This document shows positions 1 to 4,942 of a stretch of DNA of 6,206 nucleotides, piece after piece. Every line of letters begins with the position of its first letter. Within the stretch, counting starts at the first letter, position 1. The notes under the pieces were generated by a model that saw nothing but the letters and a program-made list of their open reading frames with translations, was not told the DNA's origin and did no database searches. The DNA is from Sulfurimonas sp. (GTDB lineage: Bacteria; Campylobacterota; Campylobacteria; Campylobacterales; Sulfurimonadaceae): assembly GCA_027063585.1 (NCBI GenBank), contig JAMORM010000091.1, positions 1 through 6,206 of the forward strand. The letters are read 5' to 3'. Both the position numbers and the translations under genes were made by a program.

Positions 1-483
1 TATGTCAATTAAGGCACCATTAAGTTCAAATTTAGGGTTATTTGTATCTATAGCAGGTGTTATTTTCTTTAAAGACTCAATCAGTGTATGTGATTCAATG
101 GAAATTCTTGGTTTTCCTTCATAGGCTGGAAATTCGGGGAATTCATTATATGAAAATGTAGGTAATTTAAAGTTTGAATGACCTTGTGATATTAAAAGAT
201 TGTCATTTTTCACTTCTAAATTAATTTCATCATCTTTTAATATTCTGACAATATCTAAAAATTTTTTACCGTTAGCAGTAATGCTTCCTTCTTTTTCAAT
301 TTTTAAATTATCGGTTGATACCAAAAATCCTATTTCATAATCAGTGGCTTTAAGAGTTAATTTTGAATTAGAAACATTCATATAGACATGTGAAGTAATC
401 TGTGATGTATCTTTTTTCTCTAAAAAAGGTGAAGCATGAATGAGTATGTTTTCCAATATAGATTTTGAGATGGTAATTTTCAT
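1..483 (-). CDS. dnaN: DNA polymerase III beta subunit (sliding clamp), N-terminal part; gene runs off the window
   Basis: The 161 visible codons open with MKITISKSILENIL and run in frame to the window edge at LNGALIDI, so the 3' part is missing. DnaN is the ring-shaped clamp that tethers the replicative polymerase to DNA. The fragment covers the first clamp domain and the start of the second. Recognisable stretches are TDYEIGFLV (about residues 40-48), ITANGKKFLDIVRIL, and the inter-domain segment LPTFSYNEFPEFPAYEG, which corresponds to the 'LP..EFP' signature of the family. A ribosome site AGGGA (492-496) sits 8 bases before the ATG. It lies downstream of dnaA on the same strand across a 182-bp gap that carries origin signals, the usual dnaA-dnaN order near a bacterial oriC. 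I see no clear sigma-70 promoter in the gap, so co-transcription with dnaA is possible. Identity is firm; full length cannot be judged. Confidence 0.93.
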   Translation of the reverse strand, partial: MKITISKSILENILIHASPFLEKKDTSQITSHVYMNVSNSKLTLKATDYEIGFLVSTDNLKIEKEGSITANGKKFLDIVRILKDDEINLEVKNDNLLISQGHSNFKLPTFSYNEFPEFPAYEGKPRISIESHTLIESLKKITPAIDTNNPKFELNGALIDI

Positions 484-495
484 TTTTTAAATCCC

Positions 496-543
496 TATAT
501 ATTTATATAATTTTAGTAAGTAGTAGTAGTATAGAGTGAATAT
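496..543 (-). promoter_or_regulatory. Candidate DnaA-trio unwinding element: DnaA box, TAG-repeat tract and A/T-only run
   Basis: Read on the minus strand, a DnaA-type box ATATTCACT (543-535) is followed directly by CTA-TA-CTA-CTA-CTA-CTTA-CTA (534-514) and then by a run of A and T only (515-496). On the plus strand the tract is TAG/TAA triplets at 514-519, 521-529 and 532-534. The DnaA-trio is a described origin element written 3'-(G/A)AT-5', to which DnaA binds as single strand while melting the duplex. It sits between a DnaA box and the unwinding region, which is the arrangement here. Three triplets are in perfect register and the others are shifted by one or two bases. A chance trinucleotide repeat is the main alternative. 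Confidence 0.62.
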
Positions 544-585
544 GTGACAAATTCATTTAAATGCCTACAGGCTTACTTTTTTAGA

Positions 586-624
586 TGTGAATAAGAGTCA
601 AGGCTTCTTTCACATCTATTCACT
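586..624. promoter_or_regulatory. DnaA box cluster in the dnaA-dnaN gap
   Basis: Three sites are packed in 39 bp. TGTGAATAA (586-594) is the reverse complement of TTATTCACA, one base from the E. coli consensus TTATCCACA and a full match to the TTCAC core described for Epsilonproteobacteria. CTATTCACT (616-624) is in the opposite orientation and close to the Helicobacter form. TCTTTCACA (606-614) keeps only the core and is weaker. The first and third sites lie in a 9-bp inverted repeat, AGATGTGAA (583-591) and TTCACATCT (609-617), so DnaA would bind head to head. Binding is inferred from sequence only. Confidence 0.68.
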
Positions 625-665
625 TTTACAATTATATCTTTTTTTTTAATGCTTTTAAAATAAAA

Positions 666-1973
666 TTAGGATGATGATGTTATTTTATTTGTAAGTTCAT
701 CAATTTTTACTTTAAAATCCTCATCATCTTTGATTAAACTGTTGATTTTTTTAATTGTATGACTGATGGCGGTGTGGTCTTTCATGCCAAAATACTGAGC
801 AAGTTGCGGCATTGTGTTTTGTGTGAGTTCACGACATATATATATTGATATTCGGCGTGCATAAACGATATTTTTACTTCTGCCTTTTGAGCGTATTTCA
901 CTAGGTTTTATATTTAAATCTTTAGCTACGATTTGGGTTATAGTTTCCATTGTAAGGTTTGCTCTATTTTCATTCATTTGGTCTTTGAGTACATTTTTTG
1001 TAAAATCTAAATCAATATCAACATGCATAAGTTGTGAATAGGCATGAAGTTTTGAGAGTATACCTTCTATCTCTCTTACATTGCTGTCTATAACAGTTGC
1101 TATATAGTTGACTATATCTTCTGAGAGTTTTACTTTGTTGATTTCACATTTTTTCTTGATAATAGCTATTTTTGTTTCAAGTTCCGGTGGTTGTATATCA
1201 GCAACAAGTCCCCACTCGAATCTGCTCTGCAGACGAGCTTCAAGACCGCCAATTTTTTTAGGATGTTTATCTGCTGTGAGAATTATTTGTTTTCCTGCAC
1301 CTTTTAAAGCTTCAAAAGTGTGAAAAAATTCCTCTTGAATTCCCTCTTTGTTACTTAAAAATTGAATATCATCTATGAGAAGTACATCACATTTTCTATA
1401 TTTTTCTTGAAAACGTTCCATAGTTTTATTTCTTACATGTCGGATAAAATCATTTAAAAACTGTTCAACCGTCGTATATATAACGACTTTGCCTTCATTT
1501 TGGAAAACATTACCGGCTGCCTGCATAAGGTGTGTTTTACCTAAACCAACTCCACCATAAATAAATAAAGGATTATAAACTTTTCCTGCATTTTCACTGA
1601 CACTTTTTACTGCGGCATAAGCAAATTGATTAGATCCACCGACCATAAAGTTGTCAAATGAATGTGAAGGGTTTAAAAGTGAACTGTTTTGTTTAATTTC
1701 TACTGTTTTTTTTGTTTTTTTTGTTTCTATTGTATTTTTGAGTGTAATTTGCACATTTACTTTGGAACCGTTTTTAATTTCAAAAAGATGGGCAATTTTT
1801 TCTCTATATTTATTTTTAATCCAATTAACTACCAAGGCATTGGGTGCATAAAATATAGCTATGTCCCCTGTTGATTTTTTTATATCATAAGATAAATGTC
1901 TGATATATCTGTTATATTCGAGTTCACTTATCTCCTCTTTGAGAGCTTTTAATACTTCTTGACCTATATTCAC
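666..1973 (-). CDS. dnaA: Chromosomal replication initiator protein DnaA
   Basis: A 435-residue protein of normal family length. Domain I (about 1-80) would bind partner proteins. Domain II is a short lysine/threonine-rich linker (about 82-103). Domain III is the AAA+ ATPase (about 105-325), with Walker A GGVGLGKT (140-147), Walker B VLLIDD (197-202), sensor 1 around ILTADKHP, the box VII segment LQSRFEWGL holding the arginine finger, and sensor 2 Arg300 in VREIEGIL. Domain IV ends with the DnaA signature KDHTAISHTIKKI (398-410), which contacts DnaA boxes. ATP-bound DnaA oligomerises on oriC and melts it. The start is GTG at 1973-1971, preceded by TAAGG (1980-1984) six bases upstream; an ATG three bases earlier is out of frame and stops at once. 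The GTG lies inside a DnaA-box-like sequence. A MITE-like element ends 15 bp upstream of the start codon, so the promoter may lie beyond or within it. The linker is coded by two A8 runs. Confidence 0.98.
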   Translation of the reverse strand: MNIGQEVLKALKEEISELEYNRYIRHLSYDIKKSTGDIAIFYAPNALVVNWIKNKYREKIAHLFEIKNGSKVNVQITLKNTIETKKTKKTVEIKQNSSLLNPSHSFDNFMVGGSNQFAYAAVKSVSENAGKVYNPLFIYGGVGLGKTHLMQAAGNVFQNEGKVVIYTTVEQFLNDFIRHVRNKTMERFQEKYRKCDVLLIDDIQFLSNKEGIQEEFFHTFEALKGAGKQIILTADKHPKKIGGLEARLQSRFEWGLVADIQPPELETKIAIIKKKCEINKVKLSEDIVNYIATVIDSNVREIEGILSKLHAYSQLMHVDIDLDFTKNVLKDQMNENRANLTMETITQIVAKDLNIKPSEIRSKGRSKNIVYARRISIYICRELTQNTMPQLAQYFGMKDHTAISHTIKKINSLIKDDEDFKVKIDELTNKITSSS

Positions 1974-1974
1974 A
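1966..1974 (-). promoter_or_regulatory. DnaA-box-like site over the dnaA start codon
   Basis: TGTGAATAT on the minus strand matches the TTCAC-core box and differs at one position from the TGTGAATAA boxes nearby. It includes the GTG start codon of dnaA. It is inverted relative to the three boxes at 2268-2341 and is separated from them by the inserted element. Removing the 270-bp element and one 4-bp duplicate would put it 28 bp from the next box. It could be the dnaA-proximal member of the origin array or an autoregulatory site, but part of the match may simply be the coding sequence of residues 1-3. Confidence 0.5.
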
Positions 1975-1979
1975 TAAAA

Positions 1980-1984
1980 CCTTA
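1980..1984 (-). promoter_or_regulatory. Ribosome binding site of dnaA that decides the GTG start
   Basis: TAAGG on the minus strand lies six bases before GTG (1973-1971). It is the only Shine-Dalgarno-like sequence near the N-terminus, and it supports GTG over the out-of-frame ATG at 1976-1974. It sits just outside the terminal repeat of the inserted element (edge at 1989), so the ribosome site was spared by the insertion. Confidence 0.7.
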
Positions 1985-1988
1985 TTAT

Positions 1989-2020
1989 CAGACTTCTTGC
2001 AAAATTCCTTATAGTCTCAG
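1989..2020 (+). repeat. Left terminal inverted repeat of the MITE-like element
   Basis: This 32-bp arm starts CAGACTTCTTGCAAAA and ends GTCTCAG. It pairs with 2227-2258 with two mismatches, at 2005 and 2012. Both are T opposite G, which would be G-U wobbles in a plus-strand RNA. The boundary is sharp: the next outward bases (1988 and 2259) no longer pair. Confidence 0.85.
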
Positions 2021-2118
2021 CATTTTATAGAGAGTTTTAATCAAGGCAGATGTTCTTCAGCATAGCTGTAGCTACGGTGAAGGTTATCTAACGCAGAATA
2101 AAACTCTCTATAAAATGC
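2020..2118. repeat. Internal hairpin A of the MITE-like element
   Basis: A perfect 20-bp inverted repeat, GCATTTTATAGAGAGTTTTA (2020-2039) against 2099-2118, encloses a 59-bp middle. The middle continues as an imperfect stem (AGAT..CTTCA against TGAAG..ATCT) and closes near TAGCTGTAGCTA. The hairpin starts exactly at the inner end of the left terminal repeat. Confidence 0.8.
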
Positions 2119-2125
2119 CCTATGG

Positions 2126-2227
2126 GAGAACTAAAAGGAAGCAATCTTGCATAAAAAAATATTTTAACCTTAGCTATGGCTAGGCTTAAAAATTTATTTT
2201 ACACAATCTTACCTCCTTTTAGTTCTC
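2126..2227. repeat. Internal hairpin B of the MITE-like element
   Basis: A perfect 14-bp inverted repeat, GAGAACTAAAAGGA (2126-2139) against 2214-2227, closes an imperfect AT-rich stem. That stem pairs the region after 2141 with the region before 2213, and its tip carries TTAGC..GCTAGG near 2170-2185. It ends exactly at the inner edge of the right terminal repeat, leaving only seven bases between hairpins A and B. Confidence 0.75.
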
Positions 2228-2258
2228 TGAGACTGTAAGGAGTTTTGCAAGAAGTCTG
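2227..2258 (-). repeat. Right terminal inverted repeat of the MITE-like element
   Basis: This is the reverse complement of the left arm at 30 of 32 positions. It begins CTGAGACTGTAAGG and ends GCAAGAAGTCTG. It is followed at once by TTAT, the same four bases that precede the left arm. The first intact origin DnaA box starts 10 bp beyond it. Confidence 0.85.
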
Positions 2259-2267
2259 TTATTTCTA

Positions 2268-2341
2268 TGTGAATAATACTAATTTTATCCATAAAACAGG
2301 GTTAAATGAATGTGAATAACTATATTTTTTTATGTGAATAT
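2268..2341 (+). promoter_or_regulatory. oriC1-like DnaA box array upstream of dnaA
   Basis: Three boxes lie in the same orientation: TGTGAATAA (2268-2276), TGTGAATAA (2311-2319) and TGTGAATAT (2333-2341). Start-to-start spacings are 43 and 22 bp, close to four and two helical turns, so the proteins would sit on one face of the DNA. A weaker TTATCCATA (2285-2293) lies between the first two. The surrounding DNA is very AT-rich. With the dnaA-dnaN gap this forms the two-sided origin pattern known in Epsilonproteobacteria. The sites may also repress the divergent dnaA and ruvC promoters. Confidence 0.8.
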
Positions 2342-2362
2342 TTATACTTTTTTCTATATAAT
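2334..2362 (+). promoter_or_regulatory. ruvC: Likely sigma-70 promoter of ruvC, overlapped by a DnaA box
   Basis: A perfect -10 box TATAAT lies at 2357-2362, preceded by a T-rich stretch as is typical of Epsilonproteobacterial promoters, which often lack a good -35. The -35 position (about 2334-2339) falls in the DnaA box at 2333-2341. Transcription would start near 2369, leaving a 5' leader of about 20 bases with the TAAGG ribosome site at 2378-2382. Confidence 0.6.
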
Positions 2363-2388
2363 AGTAAAAAATCTTTGTAAGGCTTTAA

Positions 2389-2868
2389 ATGACTATACTT
2401 GGCATAGATCCTGGAACTAGAAATATGGGATATGCTTTAATTTTACTGCAAAATGGAAAAATCTCATTAATTGAGGCCGGACTTATTAAAATGAAAGCAG
2501 AAGATTTGCAGTTTCAAATACCGCAAATGGTTGAGGGATTGGGAAGAATCTTTGAAAATCATACAATAGATGAAGTGGCAATGGAAGATATATTTTATGC
2601 ACATAATCCGGCAACGACAATAAAACTTGCACAATTTCGCGGCGCAATTATGTTAAAATTACTGCAGGAATTCGGTCAGTTTCATGAATATACCGCTTTA
2701 CAGGTAAAAAAGGCGTTGACCGGTAAAGCAAAAGCGCAAAAAGAGCAGGTAGCATTTATGGTAAAGCGTTTGTTAAATATAAAAAAAGAGATAAAACCGC
2801 TTGATATTACAGATGCTATGGCAGTGGCTATAACACATTCACAGCGAGTAAAATTGAAGAATAAGTAG
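2389..2868 (+). CDS. ruvC: Crossover junction endodeoxyribonuclease RuvC
   Basis: This 159-residue protein resolves Holliday junctions made during recombination and fork repair, acting with the RuvAB branch-migration motor. The RNase H-like fold is recognisable from end to end. The four acidic metal-binding residues of the family are all present: Asp7 in LGIDPGT, Glu66 in VAMEDIF, and Asp139 and Asp142 in [14 protein letters not shown]. The central helix KLAQFRGAI matches the family's 'KLGQARG' region. Length is slightly below E. coli RuvC (173 residues), the difference being at the C-terminus. The ATG at 2389 is preceded by TAAGG six bases upstream, and the N-terminal MTILGIDPG is the usual start. 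It is divergent from dnaA and shares the origin gap with it; ppnP follows 100 bp downstream behind a palindrome. Confidence 0.96.
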   Translation: MTILGIDPGTRNMGYALILLQNGKISLIEAGLIKMKAEDLQFQIPQMVEGLGRIFENHTIDEVAMEDIFYAHNPATTIKLAQFRGAIMLKLLQEFGQFHEYTALQVKKALTGKAKAQKEQVAFMVKRLLNIKKEIKPLDITDAMAVAITHSQRVKLKNK

Positions 2869-2869
2869 A

Positions 2870-2944
2870 TAAATTTTATATGATTTTATTTCAGGACAAA
2901 TCCTCGCTTTGCTCTGAGCCTTGCATAAAATCATATAAAATTTA
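2870..2944. repeat. 75-bp palindromic element between ruvC and ppnP
   Basis: Two perfect 20-bp arms, TAAATTTTATATGATTTTAT (2870-2889) and its reverse complement (2925-2944), enclose a 35-base, more GC-rich loop. The loop carries small nested palindromes: AGGACAAATCCT (2893-2904) and GCTCTGAGC (2911-2919). It begins one base after the ruvC stop region. It lacks the GC-rich stem plus T-run of an intrinsic terminator, so it may be a REP- or MITE-like repeat that also slows transcription or protects the ruvC 3' end. It shares CTTGCATAAAA (2920-2930) with the MITE-like element (2146-2156). Confidence 0.7.
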
Positions 2945-2968
2945 AAAAACTAATAAAAGGAAAAAGAT

Positions 2969-3280
2969 ATGTCAAAATTTGAAAATGTAACAATAATTAA
3001 AGAGGCAAATATCTATTATGACGGGAAAGTTACAAGCAGAACGGTTGAATTTCCTGATGGGAGTATAAAATCTTTGGGTATTATGCTACCGGGTGAATAT
3101 ACTTTTAATACAGCGGATGAAGAAATTATGGAGATGCTCAGCGGTGATTTGGAAGTTAAACTTCCAAATCAAGAGTGGAGAACACTTTTAACACCTGAAA
3201 TTTTTACAGTACCGGCTAACTCTTCATTTGATCTGAAAATAAAGAGTGTAACGGACTATTGCTGCTCTTATATAAAATAA
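2969..3280 (+). CDS. ppnP: Pyrimidine/purine nucleoside phosphorylase PpnP (cupin, YaiE/DUF1255 family)
   Basis: This 103-residue single-domain cupin is slightly longer than the 94-residue E. coli PpnP. The family catalyses phosphorolysis of several nucleosides to free base and ribose-1-phosphate and serves salvage. The characteristic block LGIMLPGEYTFNTADEEIMEMLSGDLEVKLP (about residues 36-66) is present, as is the later VPANSSFDLKI followed by TDYCCSYI at the C-terminus; these are the conserved segments of the family. No signal peptide or membrane segment is seen, so the protein is cytosolic. AAAGGA (2956-2961) lies seven bases before the ATG. Transcription may come from ruvC through the palindrome; no strong separate promoter is visible in the 24 bp after it. 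The stop codon is 3 bp from that of convergent trxC. Confidence 0.92.
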   Translation: MSKFENVTIIKEANIYYDGKVTSRTVEFPDGSIKSLGIMLPGEYTFNTADEEIMEMLSGDLEVKLPNQEWRTLLTPEIFTVPANSSFDLKIKSVTDYCCSYIK

Positions 3281-3283
3281 ACA

Positions 3284-3709
3284 TTAGTTCGTATATTTTG
3301 AAGTAAGAGAGATAAGTGAATTTACATCAAGTGCACCGCTGACTCTCTCTACTTCACGACCGCCTTTAAAGACAATAATAGTCGGAATACTTCGAATGTT
3401 AAAACGTGTGCCTAAATTTTGCTCATTTTCAGTATTTACTTTTGTAAAAAGTGCTTTGAGCGGAAACTCTGCGGCAGCTCTCTCAAAATTTGGAGCCATC
3501 ATTTTACAAGGACCGCACCAAGGCGCCCAAAAATCTACTATAACAGGAATGTCACTGTTGACAATAACTTCATCAAAATTAGCATTTGTTAATTCTACAG
3601 GTTTTGTGTCTAATAAAGACTGCTTGCATTTACCGCAGTTGGCTTTTTTGTAACTCTCTTTTTGAGGTACATTGTTTACTGTAAAACAGTGTGGACAGAC
3701 TACTTTCAT
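3284..3709 (-). CDS. trxC: Thioredoxin 2 (TrxC type, N-terminal zinc ribbon)
   Basis: The 141 residues fit TrxC (139 in E. coli). The first 30 residues form a zinc ribbon with Cys5-x2-Cys8 (VCPHC) and Cys25-x2-Cys28 (CGKC). In the E. coli relative this ribbon binds zinc and makes the protein respond to oxidation. The thioredoxin fold follows, with the redox centre WCGPC at 64-68 and the cis-proline Pro109 in RSIPTI. It reduces protein disulfides in the cytoplasm; no signal peptide is seen. AAGGA lies about eight bases before the ATG. The gene starts 27 bp after the histidine kinase stop codon on the same strand, so it is probably the last gene of the fliW-kinase operon, though its own promoter in that gap or in the kinase 3' end is possible. 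It converges on ppnP with 3 bp between stop codons. Confidence 0.93.
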   Translation of the reverse strand: MKVVCPHCFTVNNVPQKESYKKANCGKCKQSLLDTKPVELTNANFDEVIVNSDIPVIVDFWAPWCGPCKMMAPNFERAAAEFPLKALFTKVNTENEQNLGTRFNIRSIPTIIVFKGGREVERVSGALDVNSLISLTSKYTN

Positions 3710-3736
3710 GGTATTTTCCTTTTTTTAGAGTGTATT

Positions 3737-4942
3737 TTACACTTTATCGGGCAATTGTATTGCTACTTTAGTTCCATTTTTATTTGACTCTAAGGATATA
3801 TTTCCGTGGAGATGTTCATTGATTATGGTTTTACACATGTATAATCCAAGTCCGGTGCCATTTTTACTTTTTGTAGAAAAATAGGGCTCAAATACTTTTT
3901 GTAAAATGTCAGTTCTTATACCACCGGCATTATCTTCAATAGTAATTAATATAGATTCTTCATTGTTTACGACAACAACAGAAATTTTTTTCTTGCTTTT
4001 CTTTTTTTCTTTAAAAGCATCTATAGAATTTTTTAAAATATTAAGAATAGTTTGTAAAAGCTCATTTTTATAAGTTACTATGCTTATATTTGGATCTATA
4101 TTTATATCATACTCAATATCAAGCTGTTTTAGTTCACTTTTTAAAAAAAACAGAGATTTTTCAAATAAATTTGAAATATTTACAGTTGTCGCAATTTTAT
4201 TTGGTTTGAAATAGTCTCGAAAATCATCAATAGTGCTTGATAAGAAATTAGTTGTTTTTTCAATCTTATTTATAGAATTGTCTATTATTTTGTTATCTAA
4301 TATGCCTAACTCTTTTTTTATTTTAAGTGTAGCTATAACTGTATTAATCAGTGAAAGAGGTTGTCTCCACTGATGGGCTATCATACTTATCATCTCTCCC
4401 ATTGCGGCACTTCTTGAATTTGAAAGGAGTTGTTTGTGTTGAAATTCTGTTATCTCTTTTTCTTTTATGAGTGCTTCGTTGAGTTCTCTTACTTTTTGTA
4501 TATTTGCTTGAAGCAGCGCATTTGTATTTGCCATAATTGTCTGATCAGTTATTATAACAGCCACAAACTGTTTGTCTTGTTTAAAGGGAATTATGCTTAC
4601 ATCCTGTTGCATATATTCAAAAAGAGAATTTTTTATTTGATTGATTTTAATAGGAATAAGATAATGAGATGAACTTGCCGTATAAAAAGTTGGTGTTTGT
4701 ATTGTAAAGGCAGTTTGTATTTTTCTTTTTAATGTTTTTTTATTAATTGTAGGAAAAATTTCATACAATTTTTTGCCCAGTACATCATCTTCTTTTAATT
4801 TTGTATGTAGCTGCATCCATTTATTGTAATAATGTATTTGTAGTTGAGCATCTAAAACAATAACACCGTTATTGATAGCAGATAATATATCTTTATCTAT
4901 ATCAAGTTGTTTAATATATTGTTGAGTTTTATTTTGAGCCAT
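3737..4942 (-). CDS. Soluble PAS-domain sensor histidine kinase
   Basis: 401 residues with no membrane segment or signal peptide, so a cytosolic sensor. A PAS-like domain spans about 17-137 (ILSAINNGVIVLDAQLQIHYYN opens it). A helical, probably coiled-coil linker (about 138-175) leads to the dimerisation and phosphotransfer helix with His190 in MIAHQWRQPLS. The ATPase domain has its N box at NILKNSIDAF (Asn305), G1 box EDNAGGI (336-342), F box FEPYFST (351-357) and G2 box GTGLGL (362-367). All catalytic boxes are intact, so an active kinase is expected. The PAS ligand cannot be told from sequence. Nearby genes encode a single-domain receiver and a CheC phosphatase, so the receiver is the natural phosphate acceptor (inference). 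The ATG lies 46 bp inside the cheC gene with only a weak AAAGATGA upstream; the next methionine (43) would cut into the PAS domain, so this start is kept. Confidence 0.92.
   Translation of the reverse strand: MAQNKTQQYIKQLDIDKDILSAINNGVIVLDAQLQIHYYNKWMQLHTKLKEDDVLGKKLYEIFPTINKKTLKRKIQTAFTIQTPTFYTASSSHYLIPIKINQIKNSLFEYMQQDVSIIPFKQDKQFVAVIITDQTIMANTNALLQANIQKVRELNEALIKEKEITEFQHKQLLSNSRSAAMGEMISMIAHQWRQPLSLINTVIATLKIKKELGILDNKIIDNSINKIEKTTNFLSSTIDDFRDYFKPNKIATTVNISNLFEKSLFFLKSELKQLDIEYDINIDPNISIVTYKNELLQTILNILKNSIDAFKEKKKSKKKISVVVVNNEESILITIEDNAGGIRTDILQKVFEPYFSTKSKNGTGLGLYMCKTIINEHLHGNISLESNKNGTKVAIQLPDKV

Larger units (their letters stand above)
484..665. other. oriC2-like part of the replication origin (dnaA-dnaN intergenic region)
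   Basis: This 182-bp non-coding gap between dnaN and dnaA contains four TTCAC-core DnaA-box-like sites (535-543, 586-594, 606-614, 616-624), a TAG-repeat tract beside the first of them, and a 20-bp stretch of only A and T (496-515). Epsilonproteobacterial origins are known to be bipartite, with box clusters on both sides of dnaA and unwinding on one side. The trio tract and A/T run make this side the more likely opening site. There is also a short palindrome, GCCTACAGGC, at 563-572, of unknown role. Seen: the motifs and their layout. Inferred: origin function. Confidence 0.72.
1989..2258. mobile_element. MITE-like non-autonomous element, 270 bp, inserted between dnaA and ruvC
   Basis: The ends are near-perfect 32-bp inverted repeats (1989-2020 and 2227-2258, 30 of 32 matching) beginning CAGACTTCTTGCAAAA. 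The immediate flanks are TTAT on both sides (1985-1988 and 2259-2262), a possible 4-bp target duplication, although in AT-rich DNA this could be chance. The interior holds two long hairpins (2020-2118 and 2126-2227) and no open reading frame of useful size, so any transposase would have to act in trans. Small size, long terminal repeats and absence of coding capacity are the MITE hallmarks. I cannot assign the parent insertion sequence family. It lies inside the origin and in the dnaA 5' region, 15 bp upstream of the GTG. An alternative is a large structured regulatory RNA or cruciform element native to the locus. Confidence 0.72.

Noticed and set aside
514..534. Trinucleotide tract read as a CRISPR or coding repeat
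   Set aside because: Units are three bases with no spacers, and the gap is non-coding; a DnaA-trio or simple repeat explains it better.
1108..1874. Open frames on the plus strand opposite dnaA (1108-1323, 1651-1851, 1689-1874)
   Set aside because: They are antisense to a confidently identified dnaA, have low-complexity, Phe/Cys-rich translations and no credible ribosome sites.
2070..2080. GGTGAA inside hairpin A as a DnaA box
   Set aside because: Only part of the core matches and the sequence is better explained as one side of the hairpin A stem.
2197..2205. TTTTACACA inside the MITE-like element as another DnaA box
   Set aside because: It lacks the TTCAC core that the other sites share.
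2869..2968. Intrinsic terminator and separate ppnP promoter after ruvC
   Set aside because: The palindrome has no GC-rich stem or following T-run, and no convincing -10/-35 pair is visible in the short stretch before ppnP.
3396..3653. Plus-strand open frame opposite trxC
   Set aside because: It is a shadow of trxC coding sequence with no family resemblance.
3729..3743. AGTGTA-TTT-TACACT hairpin over the kinase stop codon as a terminator
   Set aside because: The stem is only 6 bp and AT-rich, and on the coding (minus) strand it is followed by an A-run, not a T-run. It might matter for trxC expression but is not an intrinsic terminator.
4430..4672. Plus-strand open frame rich in Phe, Tyr and Cys opposite the histidine kinase
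   Set aside because: Composition reflects the complement of Lys/Glu/Asn codons; no start context, and the kinase on the other strand is intact.
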